Below, piece by piece: positions 26,962-35,264 of a DNA stretch of 55,045 bases. Location of the stretch: NCBI RefSeq assembly GCF_900092025.1, contig NZ_FLTX01000055.1, forward strand, positions 1 through 55,045. Reading direction: 5' to 3'. Below the pieces are notes generated by a model, which had not been told where the DNA came from, did not search any database, and was given only the letters and a program-made list of their open reading frames with translations. The DNA is from Xanthomonas bromi. Its GTDB lineage: Bacteria > Pseudomonadota > Gammaproteobacteria > Xanthomonadales > Xanthomonadaceae. The translations under genes were made by a program, and so were the position numbers. Position 1 is the first letter of the stretch. Each line of letters begins with the position of its first letter.

Positions 26962-27397
26962 GGGTCACCTGTTGGGAAGCGGGGATTTGAGATTCGCATT
27001 GCTGCTAGCGTGCAGGGAGCGTAAATGTGCTTGCTACTGCGTGGGAAGCTGGATGCCACGCTGCTGCAAGGAGCGCGTGAACCGTTGAAGCACGAGCTGG
27101 TACTGCAAGGACAGCGTGTGTGCGGCTTCTTGCATTGGATCTAACACGCGAAAGCGGCATGGGTCGTCGTTTTTTCTCAGGCTGGCCGCCCCTGTCACTG
27201 GCTCCTCTCCTGCCGGGGCGGCAAGGCACGGCTTGCGCGCCACTGACGCGCGTGACTTGGAGCGCCCGCGCTGCTAGCGCGGGCCGGAGCGTGGAGCAGA
27301 GGTTGGGGTGAGGGTGCCCCACGAGTTGGAGATGTGTCAGGCATTCGCTTCCACATTGTTTACGGGCTATCCAATCAGCGCAGCACTGTCATCCGCC
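26962..27397. other. Intergenic region upstream of hpxY
   Basis: No gene is accepted here. Short reading frames on both strands lack ribosome sites. An 8-bp GC hairpin (CCCGCGCT-GCT-AGCGCGGG, 27265-27283) is visible. The shared T-N11-A motif was looked for and not found, so regulation of hpxYW by the LysR protein is not supported by this region. Confidence 0.5.
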
Positions 27398-28513
27398 CTA
27401 CGGGGCCCTTTTTCCCGAAGGGAGAAGGGGGAGCGGCAGCCCCACCGCCGGCGGTTGCGGCGCAGTGAGTCGGTCAATCAAGAGTTGCTCGAATGCCTGC
27501 ACATCCACCGTATGCACCACCGTCTGCGCCTGCTCGCCCAGCCCTGGCTGATACCCCGGTGCCCACGACACGATATCGCCATAGCCGGCGTCGAAGGCGG
27601 TGTTGGTGTCGATATAGAGCGTTTCGGTATGGATTGCCAACTCCGGGTGCAGCCACACTGCGGTGGCCAGCTCGTCCCACATCGGAAAGCCCGGTTCGCG
27701 GCGGCGCAGTGCGTGGCCGATCGTGGTGTCGGCAGCACTCATGCGCGCCAGCAACTCGGGTGTGAGTTCGGTGGCCGTGGATGGGTCGACCGGCACCATG
27801 GTGATCTGGCGCCACGGTGCGCGCATGACGATGCTGGCCGCTTCCGGGTCCCAGCGGAGATTGAATTCGCGCCGAGGGGAGTTGACGAATTCGCGCGCGA
27901 ATTGCTGTGCGCTCACGCTGTTGCGCTGCTGCCGCGGGTTGAGGCTGCCGCCCATGTAGACCAGCTCGCGCGCTAACGTGGCGAAGGCCGGGTCCAACGA
28001 TTGCGCCAGGGCCAGATTGGTCAACGGGCCGGTGGCAACGATGCTCACCTCGCCCGGGTATTGGCGCACCATGCGCAGCATGAACAACGCGGCCGGTTCA
28101 TCGGATGCGCGCACTGCGCTGGGATTGCCCAGCGCCAGATCGGGCACCACATCGTGCGCGTGATAGCGCGGCGCGCTTTGCACGGTGTCGCCCTCCACCC
28201 AGTGTTTGGTCCACGCGCCTTTCCAGACGAGTTTGCCGTACAGCGCTTCCCAGCGTTCGGTGGCCAGCTCGCTGTTGAGCAGCGGATGCACCGGGCCGGG
28301 CAGCACCGGGATCTGCGGATGGCCGGCCAGCTCCAGCAGGCGGCAGGTGTGCGCCAGCACTTCATCGCGCCAGATGTTGCCGCTCACGGCGCTGATCCCC
28401 AGTACCTCGACCTCGGGCGATTGCAACAGCAGCAGCTGCGCGGGCGTGAAGCCGTCGATATCGTCTTCGAGAATGACGCGGCGTTTGGGCAGAACAGCGA
28501 AAGAATCGGTCAT
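27398..28513 (-). CDS. Nucleoside hydrolase family protein
   Basis: A 371-residue inosine/uridine-preferring nucleoside hydrolase family member without signal peptide. Family features are GISAVSGNIWRDE, a central SIVATGPLTNLALA (about 177-190) and the C-terminal WDELATAVWLHPEL, where the aspartate is a calcium ligand in the family. The usual N-terminal DxDPGxDD motif is altered to EDDIDGF (16-22). The likely reaction is hydrolysis of purine nucleosides to base plus ribose, which suits the adenosine deaminase and purine permease genes next to it. The C-terminal residues (LPLPLLPSGKRAP) are encoded by an imperfect hairpin (CCCTTTTTCCC/GGGAGAAGGG) typical of intergenic repeats. Confidence 0.8.
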   Translation of the reverse strand: MTDSFAVLPKRRVILEDDIDGFTPAQLLLLQSPEVEVLGISAVSGNIWRDEVLAHTCRLLELAGHPQIPVLPGPVHPLLNSELATERWEALYGKLVWKGAWTKHWVEGDTVQSAPRYHAHDVVPDLALGNPSAVRASDEPAALFMLRMVRQYPGEVSIVATGPLTNLALAQSLDPAFATLARELVYMGGSLNPRQQRNSVSAQQFAREFVNSPRREFNLRWDPEAASIVMRAPWRQITMVPVDPSTATELTPELLARMSAADTTIGHALRRREPGFPMWDELATAVWLHPELAIHTETLYIDTNTAFDAGYGDIVSWAPGYQPGLGEQAQTVVHTVDVQAFEQLLIDRLTAPQPPAVGLPLPLLPSGKRAP

Positions 28514-28657
28514 TGGTGTCCGGCGATCGGAGGGGATGCATCGGGGCGATGGGAAGCCATGTAGCGATTGCGAGGCTGTCGGAGCGCGTCCGCGTGCAGT
28601 CTGGCGTTACCGGTGAGGCAGCATCGCGCCAGTGCTCCTGTGTGATGCGCATCGGCA

Positions 28658-30202
28658 CTAGCGACGCTGCGCAAGCAACGTACGCTCGTACTGCGCCAGG
28701 TCGGTTTCCAGCTGCCATTGCAGGCGCGCCTTTTCGCTGCTCTTGCGGAAGTCGCGACAGGCCGCGTCATCCGTCTCGCGCTGTAGTGCCGTGGCGCAGG
28801 CCGGTGCAGGAATGCCTTCGGCACTCCACAGGCTGGCACCTGGCAGGAAACTGTAGCTCAGACCATTGCGGGCGAGTTGTTTGAGGCTGGGGTAGTCGAT
28901 GCCTTGTTCCTGCATCGCGCGTTGGTATTCGTGGGTCATGTCCGCGCGCGAGACGCCGGCATCGTCGGTCGACAACACCACCGGCACGCCGGCACGCAGA
29001 TACATCGCCAGCGGATGCGCGGCTCCCTTGACGCCGAGGATTACATCGTTGCTGGTGAGGTTGATCTCCACCGCAATGTGCTCACGACGCATGCGTTGCA
29101 GCAATGCATCGGCATCGTCTTCATAGGGCAGATCCACGCCGTGACCGATGCGGCGCGCACCCGCCTCCACCGCCTGCCGGATATGCGAGCGTAGCTGCAC
29201 CGGCGGCACCAGTCCCAGCGCCAGCTCGCCGGCGTGCAGCGACAGCGGCACACCGGGGTAGCGCGTTGCGAAGAAGCGGAACATCGCCATATGCCGTGCG
29301 TAATCGGCAAGTGCCACTGGGTTATCTTCCGGCGCGACGATGTTCAGCGCCACCACGCGGCTGCCGCCGGCAGCGACCAGCGCATGCGCCAGCGCCATCT
29401 GCCCGAACACCATCGGTTGCGGCAGCACACGCAACACATAGGCAACGTAGCGGTAATCGACCTTGCAGCCGGGACGCGCATCGGCCTGGTCGCACCGCAG
29501 CACACCACGTACCTGAGCATCGACGTCGGCGAGGTCGCGTTGCGCGGCATGCACCAGTGGCGGTAGATCGGCCTGCAGTGCGTGCAGATTGGCTGCATCG
29601 TCCTCGCCCTTCCACGGCGAGGCTTGCATGCGCTTGGCAGCCTGATCCATCTGCGGTGGGTTGGCGATGATTTCCACATACGGCACGCGGTCGCGTGCGG
29701 CCTGTTCCAGGACCGCGGCGACGGTGTCGGCAACGCGGGTGCGCACCACCGCATCGAACTTGCCGAAGGTGCTGAAAAACTGATCGTGGCCGCTCGATGG
29801 CGCCGGGCCGGGCAGGAAGTTGCGCATCGATAGGGAATCCACCACCCGTCCATACAGCGCAGCGTTGCGTGCAGCCAGGCCATTTGCCGGTTCACGGCCG
29901 GCACCGCATGGCGGCGCGCGCAGGCTCAGATCGTCCAGTTGCACGCAAGCGCCATCCTCGCTGGCCCATTGCAGGTATTGCTCGGCATACACCGACCCGG
30001 AGAGGTGGTTATGCAAATCACCACCTTTCGGCATGGCCTGTAGCCAGGTGCGCAACTGCGCCGGTTGCTCGGCCGCAGTACGGAACAAGTGCGCCACCTG
30101 TTGTTCGCGTTGTTGCGCAGATGCGGACGGCGGGCGGGCATGCGCGAGGGTAGGGAACACAATGCACATGCTCAGGAGCAGGCAGCGGTGAAGCGTGGGC
30201 AT
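28658..30202 (-). CDS. Exported adenosine deaminase (ADGF-like)
   Basis: A 514-residue metal-dependent deaminase with a signal peptide (MPTLHRCLLLSMCIVFPTLAHA). Zinc and substrate residues are H64 and H66 (DLHNHLSGS), SLHAGE, RIGHG and STDDAG. It is far longer than cytoplasmic Add (about 330 residues) because of an N-terminal extension and an insertion near 100-200, as in secreted ADGF/CECR1-type enzymes. It would deaminate adenosine to inosine in the periplasm or outside. The ATG at 30202 begins the signal peptide. It sits 127 bp after the permease gene and 144 bp before the nucleoside hydrolase gene, all on one strand. Confidence 0.87.
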   Translation of the reverse strand: MPTLHRCLLLSMCIVFPTLAHARPPSASAQQREQQVAHLFRTAAEQPAQLRTWLQAMPKGGDLHNHLSGSVYAEQYLQWASEDGACVQLDDLSLRAPPCGAGREPANGLAARNAALYGRVVDSLSMRNFLPGPAPSSGHDQFFSTFGKFDAVVRTRVADTVAAVLEQAARDRVPYVEIIANPPQMDQAAKRMQASPWKGEDDAANLHALQADLPPLVHAAQRDLADVDAQVRGVLRCDQADARPGCKVDYRYVAYVLRVLPQPMVFGQMALAHALVAAGGSRVVALNIVAPEDNPVALADYARHMAMFRFFATRYPGVPLSLHAGELALGLVPPVQLRSHIRQAVEAGARRIGHGVDLPYEDDADALLQRMRREHIAVEINLTSNDVILGVKGAAHPLAMYLRAGVPVVLSTDDAGVSRADMTHEYQRAMQEQGIDYPSLKQLARNGLSYSFLPGASLWSAEGIPAPACATALQRETDDAACRDFRKSSEKARLQWQLETDLAQYERTLLAQRR

Positions 30203-30329
30203 GCAGGACGCTCGGTAAGAGGTGCGGTGGCGTGCGACCGCCAATGAAGCTGTAGCTTGCCTTGCAGCGTGGCGCGCGGCCAGCCGCTTGCGCGCCTGCC
30301 AGTAGGCGCAGCGCACATGGAGGCGCGGG

Positions 30330-31643
30330 TCATTCCAGCGCATAGCGCAGCACGAACAACCCCGCGATCGCCCAGGTGGCCGGGTGCACGCCGCGCCAGC
30401 GCCCACTGCCGAGCCTGAGCGCCGCATAGGTGATGAAGCCGAACGCCAGTCCGGTGGCAATGGAATAGGTCAGCGGCATGGCCAGCATGCAGAGGGCGGC
30501 CGGCAAGGCCTCGCCCACATCGTCCCAGCGGATCTGCGTGCATTCGCGCAGCATCACCGAGGCCAGGTAGATCAGCGCCGGTGCGGTGGCGTAGGCCGGC
30601 ACCATCGCGGCCAGTGGCGAAAACAGCAGGGCAAGCAGAAACAAGGCGGCAATCACCAGCGCGGTGAGGCCGGTACGCCCGCCCACCTGCACGCCGGCCG
30701 CGCTTTCCACATAGGCGGTGGTGCTGGAGGTGCCGAGCAGCGAGCCGGCCAGGATGGCGGTGCTGTCGGCAAGCAGCGCGCGGTCGAACTGGCGGTGCTG
30801 TGCAGGCGTGTGCAGCAGGCCGGCGCGTTGTGCCACGCCCATCAGCGTGCCGGTCGCATCGAACATCTCCACCAGCACGAACACCAGCACCACGTGCAGC
30901 ACCGCAGCGAGCGCGCCGCTGCCGCCCTGGCCATGCAGGGCGCCGACGATGTCCAGCTGCAGCAAGGTGGGCGCCAGGCTCGGTGGCAGCGACAGCACGC
31001 CTGCGTACTGCACCAGTCCCAGTGCCAGCGCGGCCACGGTCACCGCCAGAATGCCGAGCAACATGGCGCCACGCACGCGGCGCAGTTCCAGCACGCCGAT
31101 CAGCAGCAATCCGGCCAGCGCAAGCAGCGGCTCGGGCTGGTGCAGATCGCCCAACGTCAGCAAGGTCTGCGGATGCGCCACCACCAACCCGGCTTTCTGT
31201 AGTCCGATCAAGGCTAAAAACAAGCCGATACCGGCTGCAATGGCGCTGCGCAAGGTGGGCGGAATGCCATCCACCAACCAACGCCGCGCACCGCTGACGG
31301 TGAGCAGCAAAAAGATGCAGCCGGAAACGAACACCAGCCCCAAGGTCTGCTGCCAGCTGTAGCCCAGCGTGCCGACCACGCTGAAGGCGAAGAACGCGTT
31401 CAAGCCCATGCCCGGCGCCATGCCGATGGGATAGTTGGCCAGCACGCCCATCAACAGCGAGCCGAGTGCGGCGGCCAGGCAGGTGGCCACGAACACCGCG
31501 CCGTGATCCATGCCGGTGGTGGTCAGGATGTCGGGGTTGACGAAGACGATGTACGCCATCGTCAGGAAGGTGGTGGCACCGGCCAGCACTTCGGTGCGAA
31601 CCGTGCTGCCGTTGGCGGCGAGCGCGAAGCCAGGCCAGCGCAT
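30330..31643 (-). CDS. Purine permease, AzgA/GhxP type (NCS2)
   Basis: A 437-residue integral membrane protein with about 12-14 hydrophobic segments. It begins NGSTVRTEVLAGATTFLTMAYIVFVNPDIL, the classic start of the adenine/guanine/hypoxanthine permease group, and has MAPGMGLNAFFAFSVV (transport motif) and GTSSTTAYVESAAGVQVGGRTGL. It imports purine bases with protons. The ATG at 31643 matches family length; an upstream in-frame start at 31817 adds a region that does not look membrane-directed. A degenerate form of the shared operator lies about 175 bp upstream. Confidence 0.9.
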   Translation of the reverse strand: MRWPGFALAANGSTVRTEVLAGATTFLTMAYIVFVNPDILTTTGMDHGAVFVATCLAAALGSLLMGVLANYPIGMAPGMGLNAFFAFSVVGTLGYSWQQTLGLVFVSGCIFLLLTVSGARRWLVDGIPPTLRSAIAAGIGLFLALIGLQKAGLVVAHPQTLLTLGDLHQPEPLLALAGLLLIGVLELRRVRGAMLLGILAVTVAALALGLVQYAGVLSLPPSLAPTLLQLDIVGALHGQGGSGALAAVLHVVLVFVLVEMFDATGTLMGVAQRAGLLHTPAQHRQFDRALLADSTAILAGSLLGTSSTTAYVESAAGVQVGGRTGLTALVIAALFLLALLFSPLAAMVPAYATAPALIYLASVMLRECTQIRWDDVGEALPAALCMLAMPLTYSIATGLAFGFITYAALRLGSGRWRGVHPATWAIAGLFVLRYALE

Positions 31644-32011
31644 CAGCGTGTGCTCTGACGGTGGAGCCGATTGACGGCAGGACAAACGAACATCGGCAGA
31701 TATCTCATCAATACGGGACAGCGTGCGGTGGTAGCGCACGCATGCGGGGTGCTTATCTTGACCTGTTGTGCTGCGCTTGCCACGGATAGCGGGCACGGAT
31801 TGCGGTGCAAGAGCCACTCACAAAAAAAGCAGCGCAGAATTGTCAGGCGGGGACATCGCGCAGTGTCGCGCTGTATGTGCAAGGGCTGGGCGTGCAGCGC
31901 AGCGTGGATGCGGTCGGATGGCGCCGTCGGTTGCGCGTCAGCGGCGTACGCAAGCGAATCACCAGACAGCGCGAGGTTTGAACAAGCACAGTCGCATCTC
32001 AAAGACAGCGT
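31644..32011. other. Leader of the purine permease gene
   Basis: No gene is seen between hpxE and the permease. Bases 31818-31837 (TCACAAAAAAAGCAGCGCAG) agree with the operator-like site near allC at 14 of 20 positions, with the A-run and GCAnCGC preserved but the first TGC lost. This makes a weaker candidate third site for the same regulator. The match is seen; its function is a guess. Confidence 0.35.
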
Positions 32012-32968
32012 TCAAAGATCCAGCACCAACCGCGGCGTGCGGCTGCGCGAGCAGCACAGGGTCATCTGCCGGTTGGCCGCGCGTTCGGTATCGCTAAGCA
32101 CACTGTCGCGGTGATCCGGCGTGCCAGCCAGCACGCCGGTCAGGCAGGCGCCGCACATGCCTTGTTCGCACGACAGCGCCACCTCGATACCCGCATCGAG
32201 CAGGGCGCTGGCGATGCTGCAATCGGCCGGTACCTGCACTACGCGGCCGCTGGTGGCCAGCTCCACGTCGAAGGCACTCTCGGCATCGTGGGTAACACCA
32301 GGCGCGGTGGCGAAGTGTTCGCGATGCAGTTGCGCCGCCGTCCAGCCATGCGCCTTCGCCAGCACGGTGAAGTGGTCCATGAAGGCCGCCGGCCCGCAGA
32401 GATACAACTGGTCGCGCGCACGCGCCTGGCCCAATTCCTCGGGCACATGCACGCGTGGGCTCTGCCCACCGTCGCTCAGATGCAGGTGCACCTGTCCATG
32501 TCTAAAGCCTTGTTGCAGCCGCTGCGAAAACGCCACATCCGCATGCCGGCGCGCGTAGTAATGCAGCACGAAGGACTCCCCGCGCGCTTCCAGCGCTTCG
32601 GCCATCGACAGCAGCGGGGTGATGCCGATGCCGGCCGCCAGCAGCACATGGCGATCGCCGGGATGCAGTGGAAACAGGTTGCGCGGTGTCGAAATACGCA
32701 GACGATCGCCGGGTGCGAGCTGTTCGCACAGATGCCGCGAGCCGCCGCGCGAAGCATCGGCCAATTTGACGCACAGCAGATAGTGATCGCGCACATGCGG
32801 CGCGCTGGCGATCGAATACTGGCGGATCAACCCATCCGGCAGATGCAGGTCCACATGCGCGCCGGCTTCGAATGCCGGCAATTCCGCGCCGACCGGTTCC
32901 AGCCGGATCGCGCGTTGGCGATGGCCTTGATCGACGACGTCGGCAACACGCACTTCATGCAGGCTCAT
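32012..32968 (-). CDS. hpxE: Oxygenase reductase of VanB type, HpxE-like
   Basis: A 318-residue phthalate-dioxygenase-reductase-type protein. A flavin-binding motif RQYSIAS (49-55) is followed by the NAD(P) motif LLAAGIGITPLL (109-120) and a C-terminal plant-type [2Fe-2S] domain with C267, C272, C275 and C305 (CEQGMCGACL ... LCC). It passes electrons from NAD(P)H to the Rieske oxygenase encoded just upstream. The ATG at 32968 has AAGGAG six bases before it and is preferred over a TTG that overlaps the hpxD stop. In a purine cluster this fits HpxE of Klebsiella; outside that context it would be called vanillate demethylase reductase. Confidence 0.75.
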   Translation of the reverse strand: MSLHEVRVADVVDQGHRQRAIRLEPVGAELPAFEAGAHVDLHLPDGLIRQYSIASAPHVRDHYLLCVKLADASRGGSRHLCEQLAPGDRLRISTPRNLFPLHPGDRHVLLAAGIGITPLLSMAEALEARGESFVLHYYARRHADVAFSQRLQQGFRHGQVHLHLSDGGQSPRVHVPEELGQARARDQLYLCGPAAFMDHFTVLAKAHGWTAAQLHREHFATAPGVTHDAESAFDVELATSGRVVQVPADCSIASALLDAGIEVALSCEQGMCGACLTGVLAGTPDHRDSVLSDTERAANRQMTLCCSRSRTPRLVLDL

Positions 32969-32985
32969 GGCGCGCTCCTTGGCGG

Positions 32986-34038
32986 TCAACGCAGGAAGAA
33001 GTCGCTATAGCCCTGGCTGCGCAGCCCACGGCGATAGGCGATGGAACTGCGGTCGGCCGGGATATGCACCTCCAGCAGCGGGTCCAGCGGCAGGTATTCG
33101 GGCCGCTGCGCTTCGACCATGGCGCGGTCTTCTTCGAACACGCGCAGGTTGAACGCATGCACGTCTTCCACCGGCAGATGCGTATCGAAATTACGCGCAA
33201 TCGGCACCAGCAGCCGGGTGATGTGCTTGGACACCGGGCTAGCGGCATTCATGATCACCAGCCGCTTGCCCGGTACCGGGAAATGGATGGTGAGCGTGGC
33301 GGTGAACGGCAGATGCACCTCGAAATGCCGCAGCCACTGGAAGTTGGGGTCCACGTCCGGCAGCGGCATGTCCACCGAATAGTTGGCCACGCTGCTGAGG
33401 TAATCGGCGTTGAAACCGGTTGGCGTTTCGGTGGTGGTATAGGCCGGCACTTCGCGCTTGTCCGGCTGGGCGAAGGTGGCGGTGTGCACGAAGGCGAAAT
33501 GCGCCACGTCGATGAAGCCTTCCAGTTGCCGCGCCGCGCTGCCGCCGATGTCGAAGGCCGGGCACACGATCCGCTGGAAGCCGTCTTCCTCCCAACCCGG
33601 CATCGGCGGAATCTGTATTTCCGCATCGTTCACGCCCGCCGGTTTGGCCAGGCATACCCAGATCAAACCGTAGCGCTCGGCCACTGCATAGGTGTGCAGG
33701 CGCATCTTGGCCGGGATGTTCTGCGTGGGACTGGCCGGGATGTGATTGCAGCGCCCGCCTGCGCCGAAGCGTAGGCCGTGGTACGCGCACACCACGCCGC
33801 CGCCGTCGGCGGTGCCCATACTCAATGGCACCCCGCGGTGCGGGCAGACATCGCGCGCGGCCACCAGCTCCTCGCCCAGCCGGTACAGCACCAGCGGCTC
33901 GTCCAGCAGGGTGGCCTTGAACGGCGCCTGCCCCACCTCGCTACTCAGCGCCACCGCGTGCCAGTGCTGGGCCAGACGCTGCCAGTCGGCGGCCTCGAAG
34001 GTGCAGTGCAGCGGCAGGGCGGGGACGGCGACATCCAT
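32986..34038 (-). CDS. hpxD: Rieske oxygenase, candidate hypoxanthine oxygenase HpxD
   Basis: A 350-residue ring-hydroxylating-type oxygenase alpha subunit. The Rieske cluster ligands are C65, H67, C84 and H87 (CPHRG ... CAYHG). The mononuclear iron site is H180 and H185 with bridging D177 in DVAHFAFVH. The sequence is of the VanA/demethylase kind. Its partner reductase and a divergent LysR gene reproduce the hpxR-hpxDE layout of Klebsiella, where HpxDE oxidises hypoxanthine to xanthine. The substrate is inferred from that layout and the surrounding purine genes; N-demethylation of a methylated purine or O-demethylation of an aromatic acid are alternatives. Confidence 0.72.
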   Translation of the reverse strand: MDVAVPALPLHCTFEAADWQRLAQHWHAVALSSEVGQAPFKATLLDEPLVLYRLGEELVAARDVCPHRGVPLSMGTADGGGVVCAYHGLRFGAGGRCNHIPASPTQNIPAKMRLHTYAVAERYGLIWVCLAKPAGVNDAEIQIPPMPGWEEDGFQRIVCPAFDIGGSAARQLEGFIDVAHFAFVHTATFAQPDKREVPAYTTTETPTGFNADYLSSVANYSVDMPLPDVDPNFQWLRHFEVHLPFTATLTIHFPVPGKRLVIMNAASPVSKHITRLLVPIARNFDTHLPVEDVHAFNLRVFEEDRAMVEAQRPEYLPLDPLLEVHIPADRSSIAYRRGLRSQGYSDFFLR

Positions 34039-34110
34039 GGGGCAGTCTCTGGCGTGAGGCGGGAGTGGTGCCCGATTGACTCTAGGAAGCCGGGAGTGTG
34101 TGATCAAACA

Positions 34111-34147
34111 TCGTTTTTCCGCCAAACCATTGCAAAAAATGCAACGC
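34111..34147. promoter_or_regulatory. Candidate LysR operator in the hpxD-hpxR divergent promoter
   Basis: The 126-bp gap between the divergent genes holds TGCAAAAAATGCAACGC (34131-34147), identical to the site upstream of allC, preceded by TTTTTCCGC (34114-34122). The T-N11-A core is 34131-34143, and TTGCA-N5-TGCAA forms a short dyad. LysR regulators usually bind such a site to control both their own gene and the divergent operon. The LysR ATG lies only 18 bases past the motif, which fits autorepression. Confidence 0.6.
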
Positions 34148-34164
34148 CAACCGAGCGCCGCCGC

Positions 34165-35082
34165 ATGCTGACCTTCTCCCGCTTCACCCGCTACTTCATC
34201 GAAGTGGCCCGCTGCGGCAGCATCCGCAAGGCCTCGGAGGTGTTGCACGTGTCGGCCTCGGCGATCGACCGGCAGATCCTCAAGGCCGAGGAGGAGCTGG
34301 GTGCGCAGCTGTTCGAACGCCTGCCCGGCCGGCTGCGGCTGACCGCCGCCGGCGAACTGCTGCTGGTGGATGTGCGCGGCTGGGAGAAGGCGTATGCACG
34401 CACCCTGGAGCGCTTCGACGAGCTCAAGGGCCTGCGCCGCGGGCATGTGGAGATCGCCATGATCGACGCGCTCAGCGAGGGCGTGGTGCCGGCGGCGGTG
34501 GCGGCGCTGGTGCAGGAGTACCCCGGCATCACCTTCAACCTCTCCACCGCGCGCAACCAGCGGGTGATGGAAATGGTGACCTCCGCCGATGTGGACATCG
34601 GTCTGCTGCTGGACCCGGTAAGCAGCGTGGACCTGGAGGTGCGCGCGTTTGCGGACATTCCGTTGGGGATTGCAATGCCGGTCGGTCACCCGCTGAGCAC
34701 CCGCACCGAGCTACAGCTGAGCGAGACGCTGGAACACCGCCTGCTGCTGCCGGCCGCGCCGCTGATCGTGGGCGAGCACGCCAAGGTGCTGTACCAGCGC
34801 CAGCACATCGACGTGAAGCGGCTCACCCATTGCAACGACGTGCGCACCCTGCGCGGCCTGGTGCGCGCCGGTGCCGGCGTGGGGTTGATGTCGTGGCTGG
34901 ACGCTGCGCCCGATGTAGCCGATGGACGCCTGGCGTTCGTGCCGTTTCGCCAGCACCTGACCAAGCCGATGACGCTGGCGCTGTGCGTGGCCCCGCAACG
35001 GCAACTCTCGCGCTCGGCGCAACTGGCGATCCAGGCGCTGGCGGCGAAGATCGATGCGATGGTGGTGCCGGTGGTGGGCTAG
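34165..35082 (+). CDS. hpxR: LysR-type regulator, candidate HpxR
   Basis: A 305-residue LysR-type regulator with the helix-turn-helix at residues 1-60 (FIEVARCGSIRKASEVLHVSASAIDRQILKAEEELG) and a periplasmic-binding-protein-like effector domain after it (HVEIAMIDALSEGV). It is divergent from hpxDE, as hpxR is in Klebsiella. It probably senses a purine or a breakdown product and controls hpxDE, and through the shared motif the allC operon. The ligand is not deducible. The ATG at 34165 gives the usual N-terminus (MLTFSRFTRYFIEV). Confidence 0.75.
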   Translation: MLTFSRFTRYFIEVARCGSIRKASEVLHVSASAIDRQILKAEEELGAQLFERLPGRLRLTAAGELLLVDVRGWEKAYARTLERFDELKGLRRGHVEIAMIDALSEGVVPAAVAALVQEYPGITFNLSTARNQRVMEMVTSADVDIGLLLDPVSSVDLEVRAFADIPLGIAMPVGHPLSTRTELQLSETLEHRLLLPAAPLIVGEHAKVLYQRQHIDVKRLTHCNDVRTLRGLVRAGAGVGLMSWLDAAPDVADGRLAFVPFRQHLTKPMTLALCVAPQRQLSRSAQLAIQALAAKIDAMVVPVVG

Positions 35083-35106
35083 CCCCTCATCCGGCGCTGC
35101 GCGGCA

Positions 35107-35200
35107 CCTTCTCCCGCAGGCGGGAGAAGAGAGATGCCGCCTTATCCTGCCTGTGGGAGAAGCGAGACGCTGCTTTCCCCCGCCTGCGGGAGCAGGGATG
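35107..35200. repeat. Three tandem imperfect hairpin repeats of about 33 bp
   Basis: Three consecutive units begin near 35108 (CTTCTCCCGCAGGCGGGAGAAG), 35141 (CTTATCCTGCCTGTGGGAGAAG) and 35173 (CTTTCCCCCGCCTGCGGGAGCAG) if read in parts; each forms a stem of about 8-9 bp around a GC-rich centre, with spacers GAGATGCC, CGAGACGCTG and GGATGCTC. They lie between hpxR and tatD and probably stop or stabilise the hpxR transcript. The units are imperfect and too few for an array with spacers. Confidence 0.65.
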
Positions 35201-35264
35201 CTCAGCGGAGCTAGACCCCCGCTCGTTACACTTACCCGGCTCACCCCCACACGACACCCGCAAC

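Noticed and set aside
27024..27243. Small genes upstream of hpxY, considered as a missing hpxX
   Set aside because: The frames lack ribosome sites and do not resemble AtzG or HpxX; the similarity lies instead in the amidase N-terminus.
34986..35082. Insertion element or integrase signals at the edges of the purine island
   Set aside because: No transposase, integrase, tRNA or direct repeats were found at 14 kb or 35 kb, and base composition does not visibly change.
35107..35200. Possible small CRISPR array
   Set aside because: Units are imperfect palindromes in direct tandem with related, not unique, spacers, and no cas gene is nearby.
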